A stretch of 64,000 nt of DNA from Pyrocephalus nanus. Its lineage: Eukaryota; Chordata; Aves; Passeriformes; Tyrannidae. Shown here piece after piece: positions 51,001-63,000 of this stretch. Under the pieces are notes generated by a model. The model did no database searches and was not told the DNA's origin. It was given only the letters and a program-made list of their open reading frames with translations. The stretch spans positions 29,866,977 to 29,930,976 of the forward strand of contig CM076259.1 of the NCBI GenBank assembly GCA_038380795.1, in the 5' to 3' direction. The translations under genes were made by a program, and so were the position numbers. How positions within the stretch are numbered: position 1 is the first letter of the stretch; every line of letters begins with the position of its first letter.

Positions 51001-54000
51001 ACCTTAACAGATTTATGATTCTGTGACCTTATAAGGACATAGGAACTGCAGCACTGGATCAGAAAGGGGGTTTATTTTGCCAGTACCTGGCCATTAGACT
51101 GGCCAGTAACAGATGTCTGGGAAAGCTGTTCAAACTGGGCTCAGGTACAGTCATATTTCCCTGGGATATTCTTCCATCCTCCACCAATCTGGAGCTGAGA
51201 AATCTCCTATGCCAAACGTTGTATCTTTGTGTTTAACAGTCTTGGGCAAATTTTTCTTTTATTCACCTTTTAAACACTTTAGAAGATTAAAAAAAAAACA
51301 AACAACACACCACCGTATAAACGTGCTATCATAATTTACAAATCATTGATCTCCATGAGACTATCTGTGCAAGTACAATGCAGATGTGAAGACATCAAGC
51401 CCATGTCCAGGCTGCTTCACCACTCCAAGGTCAGGACAAGTCTAGGGCTCTTCCACTTCTTCATTCTTTAAGAACTCAGTTAAAGAAAAAAAACCCCAAA
51501 CAACAAAACACTTCTCTGTCAAGTACAAACAAATGAATTACACCCTCTGCTGTATTCACTGACCTTATGAAATACCTCCTCAAAGGTTGGACGTCTTTCA
51601 GGAGCTTCAGCCCAGCATTGCTTCATCACCTGGAGGCACGTCAGGGGAGCCACCTCAGGGGCTACGTTTGGGCGGCACAGAGGAGGAGGCTTCTTCACTT
51701 TCTTTATGATTTCTGTGACAAAGAGAAGAATGGGAAGAATGTTGTGAGATGGAGTGCTTTGATAGGGGCAAAGGACTTTTCACCTGTCCCTTGCTTGCTT
51801 CTTCAGCCATTACTGTTATTTCTCAGCACCCAGTGTCCATGTCAAATGAAGTTGGAGGTTTCTGCTTTACTCTGTCGGGAGTCTCTTGAAGGATTTAAAA
51901 GAGATTCATCTGCTTTCTTGTCCCTGGAGAACCAGGTTATGAGCTATAAGGTGGTTGGATGGGGAAAGGATGTGTGACAGATGGATGTGTGAGCCTGCAG
52001 GCTTGTATTTAATGAACTTCCCTCTGACTGTCTCCACTAGGATTGGCAGTCTTCTAAAACAGCAGAGGTTTAATGGCTGAGCCCAGACAGGAAGAAGAGC
52101 AGCCTCTGATGTTTCATGGTTAACTGGGAACCAGTACGTAGGAGGTTATGGGAATGTAGACAGTGAAAACAATATTAAGGGGGAGAGTTTGGGTTCAACA
52201 ACATCTGGGAAATTGCTCCCTATCTAGAGGTGAAATGAGACTAAGAAGGAACTGGACTTGGGCTTTCAAACCCTGAGAAGTCAGTCCCTTTAAAAACAAA
52301 CCCCACCAAAGTTATTGTATTTGGAAGTTTCATTTTGTGTAGTGCAAAGCAGTCAAATGGAGTGAAAACCACTCTCTCTGGCAGGAGCTCTGCATTTCCA
52401 CAGCTGTTGCTGTGGGTACCCAAAGCTTTTCAGTGTTGACAGTCTACTTTAAGGCTCTTTAGTTCATCCCACCCGTCTCCACCAAATGAAATAATCAAAG
52501 CACCCGGCCCAAATAAATTGACAGGCAGCCAAGGGGAAATGCCTTCCCCAAATTGTTTTAAAGTTCACACCACGAGTGAAAGCCCCTTAAGGATTAAGAC
52601 GCAATGAGTAGAGATCCATCATTTTATCAGGCTAGGAAACTGGACTGAACTGCGTTCATATTTGTTGGAGATTTTGCAAGGGGACAAGAGCTAATCACAT
52701 CATAGGCTACATCATAGGTCCAGCTCTGATTTAAAGGGTGGGATACAGCTTAATTATAATTGTCATTGCATTGTTGCAGCATCTTCAGACTCAGCAAGGT
52801 CAGGCCCCCATTTTTTCAGGTACTGAAGTGGCAGTTACTGAATGGTCATACCCTACTTGGTGACGGACCGGCTTAAAACAGGTTGAGAACAGACTGTCAC
52901 TAAAATCAGCTCAATTTAGATTGTTCTCACTCCCTCCCTGTTCAAGTGCTTGTGACTCGACCCAGACTGCAGTGACTTTACTCTTTCCATGCATGCACAA
53001 CAGGGTTGCACAAATGAACAGTTCCCAAGGAAATCTCTTTGCTATTTCTGATAGAAGTCACCTTATATATAAGTAAAAGGCTAATGATATATCACTTCAA
53101 CCTCTGTTGAAGAGAGAATGGGGAAGAATAAAGGAAAAATAGATGGGCAGGTGGACAAAATAGGATGTTCACAAGGGATCCAGCTCAAAAAACTCAACCC
53201 CCATGATGCACATAAAAATGGGCTGTCAAGTGAAAACTTAAGCAGTGGGAAGCTATGGAAAATTCTCTTGTCAGGTTTCAACCCATACTGTGGTAAAAAG
53301 TCAGAGTTTGGACAGGGAACTGGAGGTGCTGCAGTGGCCTGACTGAGGTCGGCCCTGAGGCATCTTGAGGGGTACCCAGAGCCCCAAGGCTGTGAGTGGA
53401 ACTACACAGTTTGATGTTTATTATGGATGTTTAGTTGAAAACAAGCTTTTGGCACTGAGAAAGGCCATGAGATTGATGCATTATTTCCATATTAATGTTT
53501 TAACCCAGGGGCTTGACCAGACTTTTTCTGAGTACTTCATCCGAAGTCTTAAAAATATACTGTTGCCTACCTTCAGCTGAGAGTTCTGACGTGCAGTATG
53601 GTGGACCCCGAGCAACCACTTCTTGTAGGATGATGGCAAAGCTGTAAATGTCCCCTTTGAATGTGCCTTTTCTGCGCATGTCTGGGTCCCTCAGTAACTC
53701 AGGAGCTGTCCAGAGCAATTCTAAAAAATTCCAGAGCATCATGTTTCTTACACTTGAGCTCAGACTCTTGCAAAGTAAGTGCTTAAAGGAATACCTCATT
53801 TCAGTCATTTGAGAAAAGGTTGGAAAGTCCTTCATTATTTACTGGACCAAATTTTTTACTTCTTGTGATGTATTAGAAATATTAAACTTCCCTCCTGACA
53901 AAAAAATTGAATTTTCCAGATTTGACTCTACATTTAAAAAAAAAAGGTTCAGTACCAACAAATTTTATCATTTAACACCAGCCTTGAAGTTCAGCATAAG

Positions 54001-57000
54001 AAGTCACCTCACCATTGCCAAAATTTATAACTTTTTTTTCTTTGATTTAAAATATCTCTGAGGCAAAATGTTGGCACTGCAGCTTGGATTTCTTGTTACT
54101 GTTGTATTTCTTTTAAAAAGCAAACAATAACATTATTTCTGTAGTACTTCTTAAATGAAAGTAGTTTATGCAAAAGTAGTTTGTGACAATTGGAAGCACA
54201 ATCAGTCTTTGTAATCCAACAGTTCAAGTGATGAAAAACACAGTTGTAAAACATATCCAGCCTCAAAGAAATGAAACTTGAAACTGTGATATTGTTACCC
54301 TGGTAACTGTGCATTCTGAATAATGGGAATAATGAACATTTCAACTACTGCAAAAATATTTAACTTCCGTAAGGGAGGAGAAGGTCTTCTGTCTGCTAAC
54401 TGCCCTATCTGAGACACTGGAAATGTGTAGGCTTCAAATCCCATGAGAGAAGGATCGAAACATGACCTACTGCTTGAAACCATGTTACAAGAATAAATTG
54501 GGATATCAAAGGAATCCCAAGACAAGGGACAGATGAAAGAAATCCTGTCAAATCTCCAAACCTGGTCCCATGAGATGTTTTTCCTAAGTGGTAGGAATCT
54601 CATGTGGCAGCCTTTGGTAATTGTCATGTAGAGGACTTATTTCAAAGACATCTGCATGATTTTGTGTTTCAAATGGCTTTTTTTAAGAAAAAGGCTCTTT
54701 GCATGTGGGTTAATGTAAAACTTCAAATATAGGGCTGGGTCTAAGTATGTGAAGCCAATTCTATTGGTTACAGAAATTCAGTACTGGTAAGATTTCAGGG
54801 ACAGTTAAATCCTGCTCCAACTGCAACAAGCTTACATTCTGTCACAACTTACAATAAAATCTATTTTCCTTACAATGACACTCTGTTACTCACTTCACAT
54901 ACAGGAAGTCTGAAAAGAACTTATCTTATCCTTTCCTATAACAGTGATGTACAGGAAACAAGATGTCATAAGATTGAGAATGTAAATCCTTATGTAGCCA
55001 CTGGCCTGAAATTGTATTAGGACAAACATTTGTTAAATCAATCGAAAAATATTTCCAAAAAGAATATTTCCTCATGTCACCTACCTTCTGGGGATGGCTG
55101 AACATAGGGGCATTTCTGTGCTTCTAAGAGCTCGTTATAACCGTAGTCAGTGATCTTCAGCACAAACCGGCCATCCACAACACAGTTACGAGACTTGAGA
55201 CGTCCATGGGCAAAATCTCGGTGATGCAAATATCTAATTCCCTAGGAAACACAGGAAAAACCCGAGGGTGTTCCTTAGGATTTATATCATTAATCAGCAT
55301 TCAGAGACACCAAGCCAAAGTGTCACCCTTAGATGGCATCAGATGCAGCACTGACTTTATGTCGCATGCAGTCATGATCAAACCAATAAACTACGGGAGA
55401 GGTTCAGAAATGGATTAGGAACATGAGCTAAGTTGTCTGCACCATAAAGTAACATTGGAAAGGTTTGACAGCTTTAGGAACATTCAGATGCCTCCCTCTG
55501 TAGTCCTAGGACTCACTGCACTTGTAAGTTCCATTTTTAGGCAAGAGTAAGAAAGCAGGCACAAGTGGTACTCAATGGTTAGGTCAAAGGAAGCCATGAA
55601 GAGCTGGATACCCTTATCTAGCTCCCTCCAGGAGGTTCAAAAGGTGTATCATAGGCTGGAATAATGGTTCTGGCAGTCCCCTGTCCCAGATTACTAGTTT
55701 ACCATTATGGAATGAAAACGAATGGGACATGATTGGAAGGATGTGAACACTCTGCTAAAGGGACCATATGTGCAGCCATCCTGTGGTAGGGGATGGACAC
55801 TGTTTGGTTCTATGGTGGATGCATTTCTGATTTACAATAAGATAGGGCCTTTGAAAAGTATGAATTTGTCATAAAATTCTTTGTTCTAGGTGGTCAGTTG
55901 CAGCCTGATGTGTAGTTTTAACCTCTTATCCTGCTGTGTAGTCTTTAGTCCTCTTACCCCAAATAGTGCTCCTCTCATATGGTAACTAAATTAGCATAAG
56001 AGTTCTCCATGAAAGATGCTGCATATCTGTATAATTACATTCACGTTGGTTTTCCCCATATTACTATAAAAATCCCAAAGTTCTGAATCAAATAGCTCAG
56101 TCAGTATAAAAGTCACATGCAGATCATACCTCAGCAGGAGCAATGGACTTACTTTAATTAGATCCATCACAAGAGAGGACTTGAACATCCAGTCCAGTTT
56201 CATATCTTCATTTCTCAGCAAGTCCTCCAGGCTTCCTCGGGAGCAGTACTCTGTCACTATGGCAAAGATGCCACAGTCAGAGAAAAAGCCCAGGAACAGA
56301 TTCACATTTTCATGACGCAGATCTTTCATCTGAAACAAGACAGTGAATTGCAGCTAGATCAAGTCAGCCAGACATCTGCTCCGCAGCTTCTTGATATTAT
56401 TAGATGTCCTTATCACTCTTGTACTCCCAAACAGCCTTCCATACAAAGATGGGGAAGCAACCAACCTTTGTGATTGTTGTTTTTGGCTACTCAATGCTCT
56501 TTTCAAGCTTTGCTTTCCTTTGTCTATCCATTAAGACAAAGAAAGAAAGATAGCAAAAGCAAACTGAACAGAGATTTGTTTTCTGTTTAGACAGGCCAGA
56601 TTGAATCTTCCAATAGGCCCAAAATGGCTTTGCTGGGGTAGATTGAGTTCAGCATGTGGCATCTTGCTCTGGGTCTGGTCTGATTTGGAAAGCAATACCA
56701 TACCTAGAGGGTCCAAAGTTATCCATCAGTGCTGCCTTTGGAGACATGCCCTGGTAAATTTGTTGTATTTATATGCATTAAAATGCCACTGCTATGTTAG
56801 CGATAGCTGTCAAAAACTAATGGCCTTGAATTTGGAAAATAATTATGTTTTCTTGTCATTTAGTAATGATAATAAAATTGAAGACTAAAACTTTTAACAG
56901 GCATCTTAGGTGGAGACACAAAGCAAATACCAGAGAAATGCAAAACTGTCTCTGCGTCATACTGTCAACATATAAAACATGGAAATGACTACCAGTGCCT

Positions 57001-60000
57001 CACACTGCATAGGGATGAGCTCCCCCAAACCACTCTGCCTTTGCAGGCAAGGTCACTTGGAGGATTCACTGTTCATTTAGCATTGTAACAACTTTGAAGT
57101 GGCAGATCCTGGGTGGGGTTTTGCAAACTGTTGATTCCAACACATTGGTCATTGGTAAGTTTGTGAGATGCAGTCATGCATGGTCCATTCTACCATATTT
57201 CATGATTCAATGGATAAATGGGAGACAAGGAGAATAAGAACACCATGAAGCTGCAAAAGTCCCCCCCGAGAAACCTTCACTCCACACATCTCTTTATCCC
57301 CTGTTCCTACCTTCCTTAAGATGCTGGTGGAGCTTTGCCGCAGACTGTGAATTGCTCCGGTCTCAAATTTTTTCAGCCACACCCAGTCTCCCTGTCCACA
57401 ATCACAGAATCACAGAGTGCGTAAGGGTGGAATAAACACGGACAAATCATCTAGTCCAACTTCCATGTTCTAGCAGAGTCATCCTAGATCTCATGGCACA
57501 GGACTGTGTCCAGACAGTTCTCAAATATCTCCAGTGAGGGAGACTACACAACCTCTCTCTACAACAACCTGCCCCAGTGCGTAGTAACTCACAGAGTAAA
57601 GAAGTTCATCCTCATATTCGGGTGGAACTTCCTGTGCATCAGTTTCTGCCCATTGCTTCTTGTCCTATTGTTTGGCTTCACCAAAAAGAGCCTGGCTCTA
57701 TCCTCTTGACACTCTCCCTTGAGGTATTTGTACACACTGATGAGGTATCTCTGTTGTCTCGTCTCAAGGCTAAACAGGCTCAACTTCCTCAGCCTTTCCT
57801 CATAAGAGAGATGCTCCAGTCCCCTAATCACAGTACAGGTGGATGAATGGTAGAGCAAGTCTCTGAACAACAGCTAACATTGGGACCTAGGTCTGAATTC
57901 CAGATCCTTCACTTTCAAACTGGTTAAGGATTTTTAATGTTCTTAGCAGTAGATTCTTTCTACACTGCACCTGAATAAGAATATCCACACAAATCCTCAA
58001 AAAAGGGGTGAGGAAGGGCTTTCACCCGGACCAGAACTTCATGCCTGGAAGATGTATTAGTATCTGATAAACAATGATAAACTGATTAAAAACTCTGGCC
58101 AGATCTTTTTTCTGTCATTATTGATAGATACAGTTTATTTTGCTCCTCTTCAGGTAAAGTCACCATGCCATTTTTTCAAAAAGCTTTATTTTCAGGGAAG
58201 AACTGATGGATGGGGTGAATATTCTCGGCCATTGCTTCTGCTTAAGCTCCATACAGTCCTAGTGGCACAAGAGGGAAATTGAAAGCCTTTATCTGGGTAT
58301 TTGGATGCTGTTTTGTAAGATTCCTTATTACAGATGTCACCAGCTATAGACTGTCCTGTAAGAAAGGTTCTTCATGGCCCCTTTAGGTGGTGACTTCTCT
58401 AACAGGGACCATACCTGGCAATGCTACATATGCATGTTGAGTATCATTATCCCACAGGACCCCAAGTGTCAGGGTGAGGATTGGGGTAGAGTACCCCAGC
58501 CTTTACTTACATTAAGCAGTTGGGTAAGTCCATGCTTGGGATTAACTTATTTTCATGCTTAGAGTCTGTTTACAGAATTCCCGTTCTGTGACCTACAGTA
58601 CTGTAGCACAAGACTTTCCCACTGGAGCAGTTCAGTGAACAGAAGCAGGGGGAGAAGGCTGCATGAGGTCTCTACCTACCTCATACAAAGCCACATTGGA
58701 GGTTTCGTGGGTGGCAACTGTGCTTTTCAAGGAAGAGGAGCGGGTTACAGATTTCAGGCTTCTGCTGTTGATTGCTATGCTGTTTGCATCAGTCAGACTG
58801 TCCAAGGTCAGCCTCTGGAAGGCAAGGAAAGCAGGTCCAAGACATCTATCACCTTTGGATATAAATCTCCACTTCAGCTCTGTCTTGGACCACAGACTTC
58901 TTGGTAAGGAAATCATAGGATCATGCCCCAGGAGGTCACCAGCTCTGGGTGAGAGCCAGCACAGACCAGGAATGGTTTCCAATAGGTTTGAATGCAGACA
59001 CTTTATTGTAGAGAGTAAAATGATTTATCTATATGGACATGCACTATAATACACCACCCAACCTCAAAAACAAAGAATAAGCCCTGGCAGTTAGAATAAA
59101 CACAATCAAGGATACTATTTTACCTCATCATAAAATCTCTAACATCTACTTTGAGACTCAGTACCACTCAACATGTGGGAAATTTTCTGATGTGCAGGGG
59201 AAAATGATATGGAGAAGTGAATACCTTCACAGAGCTTCATGGGTATGAAAATACTGCACAGCAAACCTGTTTTAGTGTTCCACCAGATTACTTTCATGAG
59301 TAGAAGACTTACCTTTCTATGTAACTCTGGGTTGATGAAGATGAGGTCATCCAAGGTCACTATTATCTTGTTTGGACCCTTGAAAAGCTGGTTGTTCAAG
59401 ATACTCTGCCTGAAAGGTTTGGAGAGTCACAATTATCATTTTTAGGTAGGTAACCAGTGTGCACCACCTCTGAATTCCCCACATCTGGCTTCCCTGCAGT
59501 ATTAGACCCCACCTGCAGTACTGCTTCCAGCTCTGGGGCCCCCAACAGAAGAAGCTTGTGGACCTGTTGGAGCAGGTCAACAGAAGGCCACAGTTGCTCA
59601 GAGGATTGGAGCACCTTTCCTGTGGTGACAGGCTGAGAGAGTTGCAGTTGCTCAGCCTGGAGAAAGAAAGGCTCAAGGGAGACCTTAAAGCCTCTTCCAG
59701 TGCCTACAAGAGAGCTGGAGAGGAATTTTGGACAAGGTCATGGAGTGACAGGACAAGGACGAATGGCTTCAGACTGAAAGAAGGCAGATTTAGATTAGAA
59801 ATTAGGAAGAAGTTTTCCACTGTGAAGGTGGGGAGGCACTGGCACAGGTTGCCCAGAGAAGCTGTGGCAGCACCATCTCTGGAAATGTACAAAGCTAAGT
59901 TGCATGGGGCTTTGAGCAACCTGGTCTAGTGGAAGGTGCCCTTGTCGACAGCAGAGGTGTTGGAACTACATGTTCTTTAAGGTCTAAAATAGTGTGGCAA

Positions 60001-63000
60001 TGGTTTCCTGGATGTTGGTGAAAGCAGTGGACAAATCAAAATGCTTTGTCTTGGACTGAAATCCCCTGAGTCAAGAGTTATCCATTTCACACACTACAAA
60101 AGATACCATCTCAAAGGGTGTGATCACAAATAGACAACTTGATTTAATCTGGTTACAAATATTAATTGGATGTGTATGTAATGCATATTTTGTTTTGCTC
60201 AATTTTATTTGTCATATCCCAAATCATCCTCCTTTAGGACACAAAAATAGGTTTTATTAGTCCAACTAGCCTGGTTGGTGAGCTCAGTTGGGTAGAGCAT
60301 GGTGTTAATAACACGAAGGTGGTGGGTTCAATCCCCACAGTGGCCATTCAAGTGAGAGATGGACTCCATGACCCTTATGGGTTCCTTCCCACTTAGAATA
60401 TTATCTGGTATTGACTACTCTGTGATACTGATAAAGTGGACAATAGAATGTCTTTTGCTAACTCTACTACCGAAGGACTCCACTACGTAAAATACCCCCT
60501 CATCACCACAATTCACTTTTCCACTCCATGTACCACTTTGGGCATTTTAGAAGAGCACAGACAGTTTCCTGGAGCTCAGAGGGAGCCTTAGCGGTGGAAC
60601 CACAGGCTTTACTTGGGACGATGCTTTTATAATCTTTCCCTAACCACACTGTCCCAAGCCACCCAACTCATATTCACGCAAAAAACTCAGCACTTGTGTA
60701 TCTTACACCAGTCCACCTAAAAAACCTTGCTTGATCAGTCACATCCTTTCCCACGAGCATGGAAGAAAGAATCCCTCTGCCTAAAGCTAAGCATAGAGAG
60801 GACAGTGACTCATTGGAGGTCATGCAGCAGATCCCTAGGAGAGCTAAGACCAGAGCTTTCACATTTAAACTCAGACCATGATGTGGTTTAAATTTAGCTC
60901 CAGACATGCCCTTCCCTAATAAAAATTATTGTCTGAGTCATGCTGAACTTTTTTCTTGGCTTGCAGATGGCCATACCTCTTTACTCATGACTGAGCCTTC
61001 CCAATCATGGTACTTGTGGAAGAGCTTACAAATAGAGTAGGCAGAAAGATTGTCTTTTATTTACTTAATTGCAGAGGGTGGTAGCCAGGGAATAGAGCCT
61101 GGTTTCAAAGTGTGGGTGGAGGGAGGCAACCTCCTCAGTGCCTGCAATACTATCAGAAGCAGCTGTGTGCTTAAAGTGGGGGGGCTGTTTGGGGTGTTGC
61201 TTGCTGGGTGGCCTTGTATCATCTGGGTTCAGGGGGATGGTTCAGGACTGGAGATAAAACATGTTTGTGAATTATTTGAGAGGCAAAGCTGGACGGAACA
61301 ATTTAGGAACCCTGCTTTGCTGAACTCACTGCTGCTGAGTAAACATGCCTTCTACTTTCAGTCTATTTTCACTCTAATACCAGTCATGCAGACACCAATA
61401 ATCAGAGATAGACTACTCCAGGGGCTACAGTGTCCTTGCCAAAGAGCAATCCATTGCTCCTGGACCAAGCAGTCCATTCTGGCTGATTTCTACCTTGGAT
61501 ATAGAGTTTGCACACAAGTGTGACCTATACACTTAATGGAAATGGTTCGTTCCCCAGATGATTACTGCATTTGCTCCAAAGATCCCATCCCCAGACCAAT
61601 ATTTATGTAATGGAAATTATCAGGGATCTGAACTCCAGTTCAAAACAGAATAAATCAGTTTGATAATAAAGAGGCATCCTAAATAATTGTGACAAACCCT
61701 CTCCAGAGGTATTTTCTTTCTCTTTAGTACACAGAGAAAATACAGATGGTCAGCCTTATATGTTTCATAGGAAACATGATTTTATTGGGGACAGAAATCC
61801 AGGCAAGAATGATCTGGAGTGAGAAAAAGAGTTGGTCTTCACCCTCATGTTCTCACAGCAGATTCCTGTCTTTGGTTCACATGTCATCCTTTGGATTTCC
61901 AAAGTGATAGTCATTTTCCTTATGCTTAGACCCATCATCCAGCTAATCCCTGCAGCAACAGACTGCAATCCTCTACCAAGCCTGGACTGCATTAAGAGTA
62001 AAATGGCTGCTCCTGAGACTGCAGAACCAATGCCTGCAGTGCTCAAGCCACAGTCACCTAATAAAGTTGTATTGGGTTTGCATGGCAAAGTTTTGGTAGT
62101 GGGGGTCTCTAGGGGGGCTTCTGTGAGAAGCTGTTAGAACCTTTCCCTGTGTAAGGAGGGGATTCTCCTTGATGGAACCAATGCTATCTGGCTTCAGCAC
62201 AGACCTGCTGATGGTCAGGCCCATCAGCAACAGTGATAGCACCTCTGGGATAAGATATTTAAGAAGGAAAAAATAACTGGGGCAACTTAAGCCAGAGAGG
62301 AGCGAGAATATGTGAGAGAAATAGCCCTGCAGAAACCACGATCAGGTAGGAAGGAGGGGGAGGAGGTGCTCCAAGTGACAGAGCAGATCTTCCCCTGCAG
62401 CCCGTGGTGATGACTTGGGTGAGGCAGGTTGTACTCCTGCAGTTCATGGATGTTGTCAGTGAACCAGAAATCCATTTGCAATCCATGAGCAGGAGGATGC
62501 CCAAATAAGTCTGTGACCCCATGGGAAGCCTGCACTGGAGCAGACTCCTGTCAGGACCTTAGACCCATAGAGAGAGGAGTACATGCTGGTGCTGGTTTGA
62601 TGGCTGGACTTGTGACCCCATAGGGGACCTATGCTGGAGCAGCCTGTTCCTGAAAGACTGCACCCTGTGGAAAGGGACACATGCTGGAACAGTTCATGGA
62701 GAACTGTAGCCCATGGAAAGGACTTCTATTGTATATGTTCACAGAGGACTGTCTCCTGTGGATGGTACCCCATGCTGGAGCAGGGGAAGGGTGTGAGGAG
62801 TTCTTCCCTTGAGGAGGAAGGAGTGGCAGAGACAATATGTGAAAAATTGACCACAGTCCCCATTCCTGGCCCCTGTGCCACTGGTGGGGACAAAGTATAG
62901 AATCTGGGAGTAAAGTAAAGCCTGAGAAGATGGGAGAGGTGGAGAGAAGCTGTTTTCAAGATTTGGTTGTATTTGTCATTATCCTACTCTGATTCTATTG

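Larger units (their letters stand above)
42081..57310 (-). other. Introns of the cyclase 3' half
   Basis: The introns are 43201-44622, 44722-48349, 48525-48607, 48801-49095, 49260-51563, 51713-53570, 53721-55084, 55242-56152 and 56330-57310, plus 42081-43105. Recognised content is a T-run at 43910-43929, the unclassified repeat copy B (49910-50690) and a CR1 tail (50752-51029). The rest is AT-rich sequence with no further exon or repeat family that I can name. The smallest intron is 83 bases. Confidence 0.7.

Noticed and set aside
51567..51977. 136-codon plus-strand ORF
   Set aside because: Antisense shadow of the cyclase exon 51564-51712 plus intron.
58663..59049. 128-codon plus-strand ORF
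   Set aside because: Antisense shadow of the cyclase exon 58680-58814 plus intron.
59558..59929. A 123-codon gene
   Set aside because: The whole frame lies inside a sense CR1 copy.
60273..60347. A functional tRNA-Ile gene
   Set aside because: The tRNA-like part runs directly into a CR1-type tail, and the acceptor and anticodon stems carry mismatches, as expected of a SINE head.
61050..61523. A 157-codon plus-strand gene
   Set aside because: It lies in a cyclase intron on the opposite strand, with no recognisable domain, signal or splice context.
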